From: Halichondria panicea
Lineage: Eukaryota; Porifera; Demospongiae; Suberitida; Halichondriidae
Assembly (NCBI RefSeq): GCF_963675165.1
Contig: NC_087384.1
Span: 3,556,501-3,620,500 of the forward strand
Length of the DNA: 64,000 nucleotides
Reading direction: 5' to 3'
Of the stretch, positions 1 to 10,548 are shown piece by piece. Position 1 is the stretch's first letter, and each line of letters opens with the position of its first letter. The position numbers and the translations under genes were made by a program. Below the pieces are notes generated by a model. That model was not told the DNA's origin. It searched no databases and saw only the letters and a list, made by a program, of their open reading frames with translations.

Positions 1-412
1 TTAACACTGGACCATGAATATTTTACCCATGAATGAAGCGACTTTACCTACCTTTACCTGCAATGCAAGCAGCAACCACAAAATTAAAAACTGGCTAAAT
101 ATAGACCTTTACTCACAGCAAGGCAAGTTTAAAATGAACTGCATAATTATATTATACCGTATAGCGTGTAATTTTCGAGGGACAAAATATTCGTGGTTGA
201 GCAATATTGAGACATTTCGTGGGTAATATTTTTGTGGTTGCTGCTTGCACTGCAGGTAAAGGTAGGCAAGGCCGCTTATTCGTGGGTAACCTCCAACCAC
301 GAAAACCACGAATATTTTACCCCACGAAAATTACACGCTATACGGTATATAATATAATTTATTATGCAGTTCATTTTAAACTTGCCTTGCTGTGAGTAAA
401 GGTCTATATAGC
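1..412. mobile_element. Palindromic MITE with inverted flanks, plus adjacent fragment
   Basis: The core MITE runs about 153-351. It is bounded by TACCGTATAGCGTGTAATTTT on the left and its reverse complement on the right, and it carries repeated CCACGAATATTTTACC words. A second copy lies at 28591-28785. The inverted symmetry at this locus extends about 54 bp past the MITE ends (99-152 against 352-412). A partial copy of the MITE interior lies at 14-85 in the opposite orientation. It has no coding capacity; the small open frames across it are palindrome by-products. Confidence 0.8.
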
Positions 413-787
413 TAGTATGAACAGACCACAATACATAGGTTTATTGCTCAGCATTTCACTCTGATAGCAATGATGGGTTATCCACACTGTGAGTCTTTTA
501 TCAGATAAGGCTAGAAGCCTTTTACTGTACGTAGCGTACACTAGAGTTGCCACTAGTTTACTTGTTCCATCCTTTCGAAACGTACTGAGCATAATTTTAA
601 CGCAAGCATTCGATACCAGGCCCATCTCCGAGAGGAAGTGGTTGAGGCTACCCTCCTTTCTGTGTGGAGTTTGTTGAGGACATCATCAAATAAAAGCCGA
701 CATCAGTAATAATGGCAATTTGATGTGGGTGGCTGAAGCAGTTTGCTGGCCTTATCATCATTATGTCTTGCTTTATTTTTGTTACAG
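413..787. other. Non-coding stretch
   Basis: AT-rich intergenic or intronic DNA. I see no convincing reading frame or repeat. The last bases (about 770-787) form a pyrimidine tract ending in TTGTTACAG, which looks like the splice acceptor of the exon that follows. Confidence 0.4.
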
Positions 788-1052
788 GCATCCGGTATCT
801 TTATGCAGTTTCAGTCGTGACACTCTTGTTGCATGCTTTGAACCTTCGGACAAATATCCCGTTGTTGATTCTGACAACCCATTCATTTACCATCGCCGAC
901 ATAGAGGACTCGTTCGCTTGTATGACTTCTCTGTAGACACATCCAGGTATACTAACGCTATTCCTACTATATGTACTTCAGGATTTGATGAACCTAGTGC
1001 GTCTTTTTATAACATAGATTTGAAATATCCATATGACACTATCACAAATTAG
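788..1052 (+). CDS. Candidate terminal exon, unrecognised protein
   Basis: An open frame of about 88 codons follows a good acceptor (pyrimidine tract then TTGTTACAG) and ends in TAG. The peptide is of normal composition, contains TLVACFEPSDKYPVVDSDNP, and ends in ...KYPYDTITN. A faint likeness of that motif to the mitochondrial ribosomal protein L42 core crossed my mind but is too weak to use. I see no upstream exon in the window, although the gene would enter from the left. It could be a host gene exon or a TE remnant; the function is unknown. Confidence 0.4.
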
Positions 1053-1950
1053 ACTTGTTTTTAAATCTGAATCATTACGCTCTGTATTTAAGGTTACGGT
1101 AAACAGTTGCTCATGAATGTTCATCTTATAATGATTTTTGTGAAACTATAAGTGCCTTGATAAAAGTTTGAAGCACACACATGATAAACATTATCAGTGT
1201 ATTAATCTGTACGACAAGTATCAATCTTCATGCAAAACATCTTCAGTGAAAGCGTTACTAGAAACAACACAAACTAGTAGTCATTATTATACTTCCAAGT
1301 TTTTCGTTCCAGGCCGGGAAACTCATAAAACAAAATACGTAAAGGTGACAGAGCCAAAACTATTTCTTCGTGTGGCCCTGCATAATTTGCTACAGTAGAC
1401 TGCACCTAAGCTATCTATTAAAATTGTCTATTTGGATGGATTCGCATTTCAAAGTTCTCTTTGCATGCTCATCAAAAATATTCGAGAGCAAAATAAGATT
1501 CGAGGTAGGGTAATTGTTTGCTCGCTACTCTGACCAAGCTGCACTGTTGTCTCAAGGGTGGGCGGATTAATTAGAATTTCCCATCTAGACAATGGTTAAG
1601 GCCTGGATTTTATTCATTACCTTAATGTTACTATTATAGACAGGTAGTAATTTTAGCAATTTCAGATTTTTCTCTGTTTTTAGGGCACTAATTTTGGCGG
1701 ATTTGTAGCAAATTCATTACCACAATAACGAGTGTTGCAAGCGTGCGCTTGCTGATGCCTCTCGCCATGTTATGCTTTCGCTCAAGATATTAGTACTTTC
1801 TATGAATTTTTTAAAAGTTAGCTTATCTATATAAACTCACTGAGAAGAAAAGACTTATTTACATGCATTAATTGTTGTATTATGTGGCTTACCAGGACCT
1901 CAAGAAAGAAGAAAATTTATTCTTCTAAGATCTGTACTTCAGTGTATATA
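1053..1950. other. Intergenic DNA with one segment shared with 7.5 kb
   Basis: No gene is recognised here. The segment 1839-1925 (GAGAAGAAAAGACTTATTTACATGCAT and onward, including CTCAAGAAAGAAGA) is related to 7540-7650, so it is a dispersed or duplicated sequence. Confidence 0.5.
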
Positions 1951-1990
1951 CAGTAGACTCTCGTTAATCCGGTCACCCTTGGGACCATAG
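1951..1990 (+). mobile_element. pogo/Tigger-like terminal repeat remnant
   Basis: CAGTAGACTCTCGTTAATCC followed by GGTCACCCTTGGGACCATAG matches the type of terminal sequence seen in pogo/Tigger-type non-autonomous elements. Related ends flank 7270-7529 in this window. Only one end is present, abutting the start of the next repeat array. Confidence 0.5.
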
Positions 1991-1999
1991 ATACTATAA

Positions 2000-4900
2000 A
2001 CTAGAGCACTAAAGTGCAAACCCTCGGCTGGTGACATGATTATAAAGAAACCAGAAGACTGATATAATGCAGTGCATATAGTGATGTTGTTATCATCATC
2101 ATGCATGACTTGCACAGCAACTCAGGAGCAATAAAACTAGAGGCATGCTGAAACATTTAAGAACAGGTAGTAGTACTATAGATATATGCACTGTGGATTA
2201 GGATCACAGCAAAGAAGCCTGGAGTCTCAGAGCTCCAGGTCCTGCATGGATCCCAGTCAGCTAAAGCAAGCTTTCTACTTTAGTGACCCTGTTCCATTGT
2301 TTCTGGACCTGGTACAGGATCACTTCAGTTATAAGTAACGCATGTGCAAGTTCTGTTCAAGCTACACGCTTTTATTAGACAACGAAGCTTTAACACCGAA
2401 AGCTGCCACTATTAGAAGTACTGACTTGTTGTGTGGAGGCTACCCATGCTGTAAACGCAGTGCTAGAGCATCCAGGTAAGCAGACCCAGTCACAAGCTTC
2501 TTAGTTTTTCGTTTTTATTTGCTGTGGCATCCAGGTGAGTAGATTCACCTGTCACAAACAAACAAAACAAACAAACTAGAGCACTGAAGTGCAAACCCTC
2601 GGCTGGTGACATGATTATAAAGAAACCAAAAGAGTGATATAATGCAGTGCATGTAGTGATGTATGACTGAGCTGTCTAGCACAGCAACTCGGGAGCAATA
2701 AAACTAAACCAGACTGGAGGCATGAAACATTGAGAACAGAGTTTTAGTTGTACATGAGGTGAACTAGGTCCTAGTCTAGGATCACAGCAAAGAAGCCTGG
2801 AGTCTCAGAGAAGTACGACTCTTGGATAGAGTCGGATCCCAGAGTCAGCTAACAGACAACAAACAAGTCACAATTCTGGTTAGTGACCCTTTTCCACTGT
2901 TTTTGGTACTGGATCACTTCAGCTGTAAATACGGAGGTTGCCTCGAATAAAGGCCGCGTGTAGTTAGCTATAATTATAGCTAGCTGCGACCGTCACTTTT
3001 TGCTCGCTTTTATTCGACAACAAAGCTCTAACATCGAAATCTACCATTGTTAAAACTAATCACTTACTGTGTGAAGGCTATCCATGCTATAAACGCAGTG
3101 CTGTGGCAGCCAGGTGAGCAGACCCAGAAACTAGAGCACTAAAGTGCAAACCCTCGGCTGGTGACATGATAATAAAGAAACCAGAAGAGTGATAATGCAG
3201 TGCATGTAGCATGTATGACTAGCATGCGCTAGCACAGCAACTCAAGAGCAATAAAACTAAACTAACAACGTACATGCATGAGACATGCACTGGGATCACA
3301 GCATCCTTCCAGGCTGGAGTACGTATAGGATCCAGAGTCAGTCAACAACCAGTCACAATTCTACTTTCTTGACGGGATCACTTCAGCTGAAATTTTTTTT
3401 TTTTTTTTTTTTAAATTACAAAAACAATTGAGAGTAAAAGAGGTTAATTATACAAAAACAAGTGAAAGTAAAAAAGAGGTTAAAAAATAAGTTAGTGTTC
3501 TAGGTGTCCCTCCACAACTTGGACCTCGATTGGCTCAAGAAGTACATCCTTAGCTGGTCATGACCTGGCACCCCTAATTGCTGCCCTCATGATCAGTAGA
3601 GCGAAACTCAGCTGGCATCACTGAGCATCGACGAAAGTCTCTTGTAGAAAGCTCTTCCCATGCCTCCAGTAGATGAGAGGACTAGTGGTGTGAAAGTTGA
3701 GTGTTACATTATCAAGCCTTGACTACGTATTTTCAGCTGAAGTGATCCCGTACCTTGACTCAAGGCCACGTGGCAAGTTTAAGCTTCTTAGCTTTTGCTC
3801 GCTTTAACATCAAAATCTGCCACTATTTAAACCAAGATATTGTTGTGTGAAGACTGTAAATGCAGTGCTATGGCATCCAGGTGAGTAGAACAAACAAACA
3901 AACAGACGTGCAAACCCTCGGCTGGTGACATGATAATAAAGAAACCAGAAGAGTGATGATTGCATGTAGCATATATGACTAGCACAGGACTGGAGGCATG
4001 CTGAAACATTGAGTGGTACATGTCATGTACTGTGGACTGGGATCACAGCCTGGAGTCTTAGACTTAGAGAGGCTGCTGGAGTATATAGGATCCAGAGTCA
4101 GCCAACAACCAGTCACAATTTTAGCTTTCTACTATCAATTGTTCCAGGTACGGATCACTTCAGCTGCAACTACGTAATCAAGGCCACGTCGTGTAGCTAG
4201 CTAGTGCCAACATGCAAGTTCAAGCTTCTTAGCTTTTGCTCGACAAAGAATCAAAATCTGCCACTATTTAAACTAGAGCACTAAAGTGCAAACCCTCGGC
4301 TGGTGACATGATAATAAAGAAACCAGAAGAGTGATAATGCAGTGCATGTAGCATGTATGACCAGCATGCGCTAGCACAGCAACTCAAGAGCAATAAAACT
4401 AAACTAACAACGTACATGCATGAGACATGCACTATGGACTGGGATCACAGCAAAGAAGCCTGGAGTCTTAGACTAAGAGAAGTATGGCTCCTTCCAGGCT
4501 GGAGTACATATAGGATCCAGAGTCAGTCAACAACCAGTCACAATTCTACTTTCTTGACAATTGTTCCTGGTACAGGATCACTTCAGCTGAAAATACATAA
4601 TCAAGCCTTGACTACGTATTTTCAGCTGAAGTGAGTACCTTGACTCAAGGCCACGTGGCAAGTTTAAGCTTCTTAGCTTTTGCTCGCTTTTACTCGACAA
4701 AGAAGCTTTAACATCAAAATCTGCCACTATTTAAACCAAGATATTGTTGTGTGAAGACTACCTATGCTGCAAACGCAGTGCTATGGCATCCAGGTGAGTA
4801 GATATACTCGTTACAAACAAACAAACAAACAAACTAGAGCACTAAAGTGCAAACCTTCGGCTGGTGACATGATTAAAAAGCAACCAGAAATATAATGCAG

Positions 4901-5430
4901 TGCATATAGTGAAGTGATGTTGTTATCATGTATGACTTGCACAGCAACTCAGGAGCAATAAAACTAAACTCAAAACTAAAGTAACAACGTGCACATGGAC
5001 TGGGATCACAGCAAAGAAGCCTGGAGTCTTAGACTAAGAGAAGTATGGCTCCTTCCAGGCTGGAGTACGTATAGGATCCAGAGTCAGTCAACAACCTTAG
5101 TCACACAATTCTACTTTTTCTTGACCGTATTCAATTGTTCCTGGTACGGGATCACTTCAGCTGAAAATACATAATCAAGCCTTGACTAGATATTTTTAGC
5201 TGAAGTGATCCCGTACCTTGACTCAAGGCCACGTGGCAAGTTTAAGCTTCTTAGCTTTTGCTCGCTTTTACTCGACAAAGAAGCTTTAACATCAAAATCT
5301 GCCACTATTTAAACCAAGATATTGTTGTGTGAAGACTACCTATGCTGCAAACGCAGTGCTATGGCATCCAGGTGAGTAGATATACTCGTTACAAACAAAC
5401 AAACAAACAGACAAACAGACAGACTACTAT
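2000..5430 (+). repeat. Six-unit array of a ~560 bp dispersed repeat
   Basis: Units start with ACTAGAGCACTAAAGTGCAA near 2000, 2574, 3129, 3903 (partial), 4271 and 4832. They share the blocks GGCTGGTGACATGATxATAAAG, GGATCACAGCAAAGAAGCCT and GGATCACTTCAGCTG. They end with GGCATCCAGGTGAGTAG and an (ACAA)n tail. Some units contain a palindrome: TTTCAGCTGAAGTGATCCC faces its complement across about 20 bp. An inverted single unit sits at 23170-23930. I found no clear pol III boxes, so SINE origin is unproven; a composite non-autonomous element is equally possible. Confidence 0.85.
3393..3708 (-). mobile_element. poly(T)-headed insertion inside the repeat array
   Basis: Compared with the sister unit at 4561-4640, the unit here is interrupted right after CTTCAGCTGAAA by about 20 T residues and 300 bp of unrelated sequence. 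It then resumes at ATCAAGCCTTGACTACG. The poly(T) start implies a retroposed copy (SINE, LINE end or processed RNA) lying on the minus strand. No coding potential is seen. Confidence 0.6.
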
Positions 5431-5965
5431 AACCCGTGGCCGCCCACGCGCCTCGGGTTAACAAAGATATTATTCTGGGAAGGCTATACATGATGTAAAC
5501 AACGCTGTGGTACCCAGGTGAGTAGATATACCTGTGACAAACAAACATAACAAACAGACCAACGGATTACTATACCCGTGGCCGCCCACGCGCCTCGGGT
5601 AACAAACACCTCGGGTAACAAACAGACAAACAGACAACCCGTGGCCGCCCACGCGCCTCGGGTTAATTACAAACAGACAAACAGACAAACCAAACGACTA
5701 CTATAACCCGTGGCCGCCCACGCGCCTGGTTAATTACATGGATATGAAACGACCGTAGTTTACGGTTACTCATTGCCACGCTGTCAATGAGTTAGACCTC
5801 GGGTAACAAACAGACAGACTACTATAACCCGTGGCCGCCCACGCGCCTCGGCTTAAAACCAAACGACTACTATACCCGTGGCCGCCCACGCGCACCTCGG
5901 GTAACAAACCAAACGACTACTATAACCCGTGGCTGCCCACGCGCCTCGGGTTAATTACATGGATA
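5424..5965 (+). repeat. Amplified GC-rich hairpin units
   Basis: About seven copies of CCCGTGGCCGCCCACGCGCC followed by TCGGGT are separated by ACAAACAGAC-type spacers. One more copy lies near 6290, and an inverted copy at 23173-23200 ends the inverted 560 bp repeat. The motif can fold: CCCG pairs with CGGG and GTGG with CCAC. In the inverted copy the motif sits at the 3' end of the element, so this block looks like tandem amplification of that 3' end. Confidence 0.8.
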
Positions 5966-6580
5966 TGAAACGACCGTACGCTGTCAATGAGTTAGACAGA
6001 GTTGAAAAAAGAGCTATAGCTGTATGAAAAGAGCTCAACTAAAAACACGACTGACTCTGCAACTAACTATCAGAAGTAAGTTTTGTCCGTGATTAGCTCG
6101 CTTAGTGCTTTTACAGCTGATTAATCAGGGTGTTTTACGTGTGTTTCAACCTTTGTGACTCGCTTATAAGAGGATTGCTGTGTTTGTTTTACATTAAGCA
6201 GTTAGCTAATATAAATTATATTGTTGTGCCTTCCATAATTATGGTTTGGTTTTGTATCTGCGGGTAACAAACCAAACGACTACTATAACCCGTGGCCGCC
6301 CACGCGCCTCGGGTTAATTACATGGATATGAAACGACCGTACGCTGTCAATGAGTTAGACAGAGTTGAAAAAAGAGCTATAGCTGTATGAAAAGAGCTCA
6401 ACTAAAAACACGACTGACTCTGCAACTAACTATCAGAAGTAAGTTTTATCCGTGATTAGCTCGCTTAGTGCTTTTACAGCTGATTAATCAGGATGTTTTA
6501 CGCTGTGTTTCAACCTTTGTGACTCGCTTATAAGAGGATTGCTGTGTTTGTTTTACATTAAGCAGTGGTGCTGTCAAGTA
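5951..6580 (+). repeat. Direct duplication of a ~260 bp segment
   Basis: The sequence from ATTACATGGATATGAAACGA to GTTTTACATTAAGCAG occurs at about 5951-6200 and again at 6311-6570 with only a few differences. The second copy carries the splice donor proposed for the candidate gene below. A shorter related piece (ATGGATATGAAACGACCGTA) also occurs at 5739, and a reversed one at 7225-7262. Confidence 0.8.
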
Positions 6581-6840
6581 GGTCTCTTTGTGTCACTTAA
6601 TTTATATGACCATCAACCGTTTTTATCAGGTAGTTCAAAGGCATCTTCATGCCTTGCAGAAGGTTTTAGTATTGCAGTTGTCTCATTGTGGCTAGATCTC
6701 AACAAAATCACTAGATGTTTTTCACCTTCAATGAATGTTTGTGGTTGATTTATAATTATTATGAACTGAAGTAGCTAAAGATTATTCTTTCGTAATGTTA
6801 CAATGTCATGCTGTTGACTTCGTTTATTTTTCTTTTACAG

Positions 6841-6922
6841 CCAGACTCTCGCCTCACAAGAAAAAAGAAGGAAAACCATTCATGAAGGAATTGACCGGCA
6901 AAAGAACGACATGAGAAAGTGA
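6841..6922 (+). CDS. Candidate terminal exon of a small spliced gene
   Basis: A strong acceptor (TTTATTTTTCTTTTACAG) ends at 6840. The frame that follows reads QTLASQEKRRKTIHEGIDRQ and on to a TGA at 6920-6922, giving a basic, charged C-terminus. A matching donor (CAGAA then GTAAGT) lies at 6439 and gives a 402 nt intron with compatible phase, but no ATG is in frame in that upstream exon. A second frame across the same junction is also open. The product is unknown. A possible poly(A) signal (ATTAAA) is at about 7010. Confidence 0.35.
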
Positions 6923-7269
6923 TGTCCACTGTCCATGTCGTCAACAATTACGACAGCCAAGCATACTCGTCATTCATTCATGTATAATAATTGTAGTAGA
7001 ATCTACTGATATTAAATTCTGAGATCTATATACATATGACTCAAGGCTATCTTCCTCCATCATCATTATTCTCATTCATAAATTCGTCAAAACTCTCTCA
7101 AATAACGCTCTCAGTGCTGGAACAACTAGTGACTCTCTTTGAGTAGCCATTTTTATTTGGAATAATCGTATACTATACTGTAAACTTCCGCTACATCCGA
7201 TGCAATGAGTGCGACAGCCAAAACACCGGAAACTACCGTCGTTTCATATCCATGTAATTTATAGTATCT

Positions 7270-7529
7270 ATGCTTGGGACCATGCAGCTTGGCCAGAATA
7301 GCAAGGTGGCTGCAGCTCAGAAAATAGCCGCGGCTCGAATCTAATGATTAAGTGTAATCCAATTTTTTTTGATAATATCCGGCCGTAATATACGTACATT
7401 GAAAACCTTGTTTGGGACAGCCAGCACTGGCCGGTTAACGGTTTTGTGCAGTATAGCTAGCCAAGCCAAATGGCCGGTATATCGAGGTGGCCGTACTTCA
7501 GAGAGCCGGAATAGCGAGAGTCTACTGTA
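7270..7529. mobile_element. pogo/Tigger-like non-autonomous element
   Basis: The right end reads CCGGAATAGCGAGAGTCTAC then TGTA, the reverse complement of the CAGTAGACTCTCG-type terminus. The left end has the related words TGGCCAGAATAGCAAGGTGG. The interior is non-coding. The element lies next to a segment shared with 1839-1925. Another related end (TCTCCTCGCTATTCCGGCCA) is seen at 52635-52660. Confidence 0.55.
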
Positions 7530-7600
7530 ACATCTATCATAGCTGAGAAGAAAAGACTTGTGTACATGCATATTGATCTATAATATTATTGTTATAAATT

Positions 7601-7765
7601 ATGGTAGTGCTACCAGTCCCTCAAGAAAAAGATGATTCTGCCAGGAGGATCTGGAGGAAAACTAACTATGAAACTGCTGCCAGTAGAGACATTCATCCTA
7701 CTAGTGCCTACCTCAAGAATCAAGAAGAAATATCAGAGGTACAGCAAGCCATTTTTAGTGAATAG
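7601..7765 (+). CDS. Small ORF, 54 codons, unrecognised
   Basis: ATG at 7601 opens a frame containing KDDSARRIWRKTNYETAASR and ends at TAG 7763-7765. Composition is protein-like, but it begins in a segment duplicated at 1.9 kb, where the frame is not conserved. It may be an exon of an old gene or chance. Confidence 0.25.
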   Translation: MVVLPVPQEKDDSARRIWRKTNYETAASRDIHPTSAYLKNQEEISEVQQAIFSE

Positions 7766-7814
7766 CGGTTCCGCCTAGAAAACCACGCTAGGGACTTGAT
7801 TTTTACCAGAGGAG

Positions 7815-7916
7815 CCGCGTGTCATCCGCATGTCCACACATTCCTTAGGCGTGTGTCTTTAACACACACTTTGACCTAAGGAATGTGTGTGTTAAAGAAC
7901 ATGCGGATGACACGCG
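7815..7916. repeat. Perfect-arm hairpin (about 45 bp arms)
   Basis: GCGTGTCATCCGCATGT and CACACATTCCTTAGG on the left are matched by CCTAAGGAATGTGTGTG and ACATGCGGATGACACGC on the right. The loop is GTGTGT-rich. This is a foldback structure with no coding content. Confidence 0.75.
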
Positions 7917-7919
7917 AAT

Positions 7920-8238
7920 GTCGTACCTCCTCCGGTGGCCCAGAGAGTTCACAACAGTATGATTGACCTTCGCTAGTAGACAGTACGATTGACCTTCGCT
8001 AGTAGAGAGTTGACCATCGCTAGTATAGTAGGGAGCCCTAGTGAAAATTCCTGGCAATAGTTGCATTATCTTACAAGGTATTTCAAATTGTTCAGAGGTT
8101 TATCATGACAAGATTTTGTGTTGCAAAATCTTGTACAACCATTCATATGATTTAGCAAGACAATGCATGTGAACCCTTTGTTGCAAAATCTTGTACAACC
8201 ATTCATATGATTTAGCAAGACAATGCATGTGAACCCTT
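7920..8238 (+). repeat. Short tandem repeats
   Basis: Two to three copies of GATTGACCTTCGCTAGTAGA occur around 7955-8025. An exact 60 bp duplication follows: TGTTGCAAAATCTTGTACAA onward at 8119-8178 is repeated at 8179-8238. Confidence 0.85.
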
Positions 8239-8589
8239 CACATTATTCGTAGTGCATAATCTTGTACAACCAGTACAAGACAATGCATTTATATAGGTGT
8301 GTATGGCCACGCCTAAATCAAATGAAAGAGAATTGAGAGTGATGATTGTGTTCTATGGCACATAGTAGTTTATTCTATAGTCTAGTCTTTGACCTCGTCC
8401 TGGACGCGATCGGTCCATCATCATCATCTACATGATCAATTTCTACAGTATTATTCATGTATACATTAAAATGTTATGTTTACCTGCTGAAATTGGACGG
8501 GGCGCCGGAGTTTCAGGAATTTGGGTGACACCATTTTCCACTATAAGGATATTGGATATTATAACTATACAAATAATTTGTAGGTTGCT

Positions 8590-8783
8590 ACAGACTTACT
8601 TTGAATTTGTCGATTCCTTGGCATGTTGATGTATGCCTGCTCCATCATGCGCACCGCAACTTTAGCATATCTCACTACTGCGGGATATGTTGTGATGACA
8701 TAGGGGTCTGCCATGCTTACTGATGATGAGTGCACTTTGACCAGATGCTCAATTAAGGCTTTACTTATTAAAAAGGTGTACAA
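8590..8783 (-). CDS. Candidate internal exon, unrecognised
   Basis: On the minus strand an open frame contains VSMADPYVITTYPAVVRYAK and runs to a GTAAGT donor (TTCAAA|GTAAGT) near 8596. The peptide looks protein-like, but I do not recognise the family. It lies downstream of the CACTA-like exon on the same strand and may belong to the same decayed element or to an unrelated gene. Confidence 0.35.
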
Positions 8784-8976
8784 TTACCCACAACAATTAA
8801 TTACCCTCTGACTGAATCATGTCAATAACAAATTAAATTAATGGTATTCATAATTGTTTGGTATTTTGACAATAAAAGGTGTGGCAGGTGCTTACAAAAA
8901 TACATTTAGACCGGAGTGCTTTCAACTGAACTGCTCTAGCAGGTAGTTCCTTTTCAACTTTAACAATAAATGTAGG

Positions 8977-9158
8977 TCAACTGACTGATGCATTTCTAAA
9001 CTTGGTCTGCCTGCCTCCAACAGTAGCGAGCCGGACCTGCTTGAGAATAACAATTGGTACATTATCCACAAGGCAAATCGATCCGTACTGCTCCTCTCCT
9101 TCAGCACAGAATGTGCACATTGTACTGTCCTGTTTAGTTTTGTGCTGACCATACTCAG
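8977..9158 (-). pseudogene. Terminal exon probably of a CACTA-like transposase
   Basis: A minus-strand acceptor (TTATTTTATTCAG) is followed by an open frame with a C-x2-C pair (MCTFC) and ...VPIVILKQVRLATVGGRQTK, ending in TGA at 8977-8979. It lies downstream of the Tnp2/DUF4218-type region on the same strand, so I take it as the C-terminal exon of that element. The assignment rests on position rather than a diagnostic motif. Confidence 0.4.
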
Positions 9159-9389
9159 CTGAATAAAATAAGGTTTTGTTGTGGTAAACTCGCTTGAATG
9201 ATGATATAAGCTGCAGATTCGGCTGTTATAGATATAATGGCACTTCTAAATTCGAGGGAGAGAGTTGTTAGGTTGATTGGTCCAACAACAACATATGTAG
9301 AGGGCAGTATTTGCTTTCCTATATTGTCATCAATGGAGTGTTCAGTTTCGGTTGATAACAGCTTAGAATGTAGCGAGCCTTCAAGTTCA

Positions 9390-9953
9390 GTGAGAATACT
9401 AGTTGGTCTGCCAATCTGTACGTACCATGTAAATATCTCATTAAATGACTTTCAAATCCAAATGCTGAAAATGCCCAGAGAGATCCTCACTTGCTGACAG
9501 AGATGTATCAGTAAATGAGTGTTCAGTACACAGTTTCTTTCACCATACAGTTCCGGAACAGGATGTGTAAAGCAGTAACAAGGAGGGCATAGTGGTGCAA
9601 GTAGAGAGGAGGGAGATGTGGTACAAGTAACAATTTCGATACTCACTAGCTTTCCAGTGACTCCGGTGTTTTTGTATGCTTCGTGGAGCTCTGGTGAAGT
9701 CATGAGGGGGTCTTTGTTTGATTAATGAAGAGTCTATGATATTTAAATGACGGCCTAAATAGAAAGGAGTTCCATGGTTTGAAGAGTTGGTCCACAAATT
9801 TAGTAGTCGCTTCACAACACCTTCCAAAACGCAGTGCATATAATCAATAGGAGCACCAAGAGGCAAATCCACAATTTTTGAAAGCGTACTCGTGCTACAC
9901 AAGGGAGGTAAAAAGTTACTCATAGCTGCACATATAAAAAAACCTTTGGTCAC
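9390..9953 (-). pseudogene. CACTA (En/Spm)-like Tnp2 transposase fragment, DUF4218 type
   Basis: The minus frame shows the hallmark blocks APIDYMHCVLEGVVKRLLNL, then SSNHGTPFYLGRHL, PPHDFTRAPRSIQKHRSHWK and ASEYRNCYLYH. A frameshift follows, and the family resumes as LLIHLCQQVRISLGIFSIW and LHGTYRLADQLVFSLNLK. These correspond to the second half of Tnp2-type transposases (DUF4218 part). At least two frame changes and stop codons show it is dead. The family excises and inserts DNA by a DDE-type mechanism in the nucleus. Confidence 0.8.
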
Positions 9954-9984
9954 TTACGTCAAGATAGTTCGTTTCATTGCACTT

Positions 9985-10270
9985 TCTACGTGTTTGAATC
10001 ATTTTGTATTGTCTTTTTCCTCTGAGGGATCGCACTCCCAGCGGTGTAAGTTCATCCTGAATATCAAACCCACGATCGGGTCCCCTGGTTCAAGTAAATC
10101 TATAAGTCCACTTAGTTCTTTATCCGAAATAGAACCAGGAAACAGCTTAGACACAAACGTATCAATACCTTGTATGTGTTGTGATTCTTGTACGGTTCAG
10201 TGGCATCAATGATAACTCGAGTGCTTGGATACAATGGATACAATTGTTTGAAAGAACTGACATTGGCAAA
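9985..10270 (-). pseudogene. DDE_Tnp_4 (ISL2EU/Harbinger-like) transposase remnant
   Basis: Read on the minus strand, three family blocks appear in different frames. They are LYPSTRVIIDATE (first catalytic Asp context) with YKNHNTYKVL; GSISDKELSGLIDLLEPGD; and DRGFDIQDELTPLGV (second Asp context) with LRGKRQ. The middle of the domain is deleted. The order and motifs fit the DDE_4 endonuclease family of ISL2EU-type elements. It abuts the CACTA-like fragment on the same strand, so this is a junction of two different elements. Confidence 0.65.
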
Positions 10271-10548
10271 TATTTCAGTTTATAGTAAAGAAAATTGATA
10301 CTGTCGGTGTGGAATTTGTAGGCTATAGATCTTTCTCAAATAGCCCTAGCTGCAGTACAATAAAAAATTCTTCAAAGGGCTGTAATAGTCGGGTTCTGCC
10401 ACAACCAAATTTTTAACACGATTTGCTACCCCAATAGGTAAGCTTGTTAACTGATGGCCCAATAGAAAATCTTCAGAGTTGAATAGTCAGAAAAACCAGT
10501 ATACTGCTGTCTGAAATGCTTTCCGCTTCTTTAAGGTAAAAAACTCTA

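Noticed and set aside
788-1052. Resemblance to mitochondrial ribosomal protein L42
   Set aside because: Only a short TLVACFEPS..YP..D-like stretch suggests it; the rest does not fit, so no name was given.
5424-5965. CRISPR-like array of GC-rich direct repeats
   Set aside because: Spacers are themselves repetitive (ACAAACAGAC), spacing is irregular, context is eukaryotic and the motif is a known end of a dispersed repeat here.
6539-6748. Plus-strand 69 codon frame between the proposed donor and acceptor
   Set aside because: Lies inside the proposed intron, overlaps the duplicated segment and shows no protein-like motif.
9892-10212. Plus-strand 106 codon frame
   Set aside because: It lies opposite the transposase motifs of the minus strand and has no family signal of its own.
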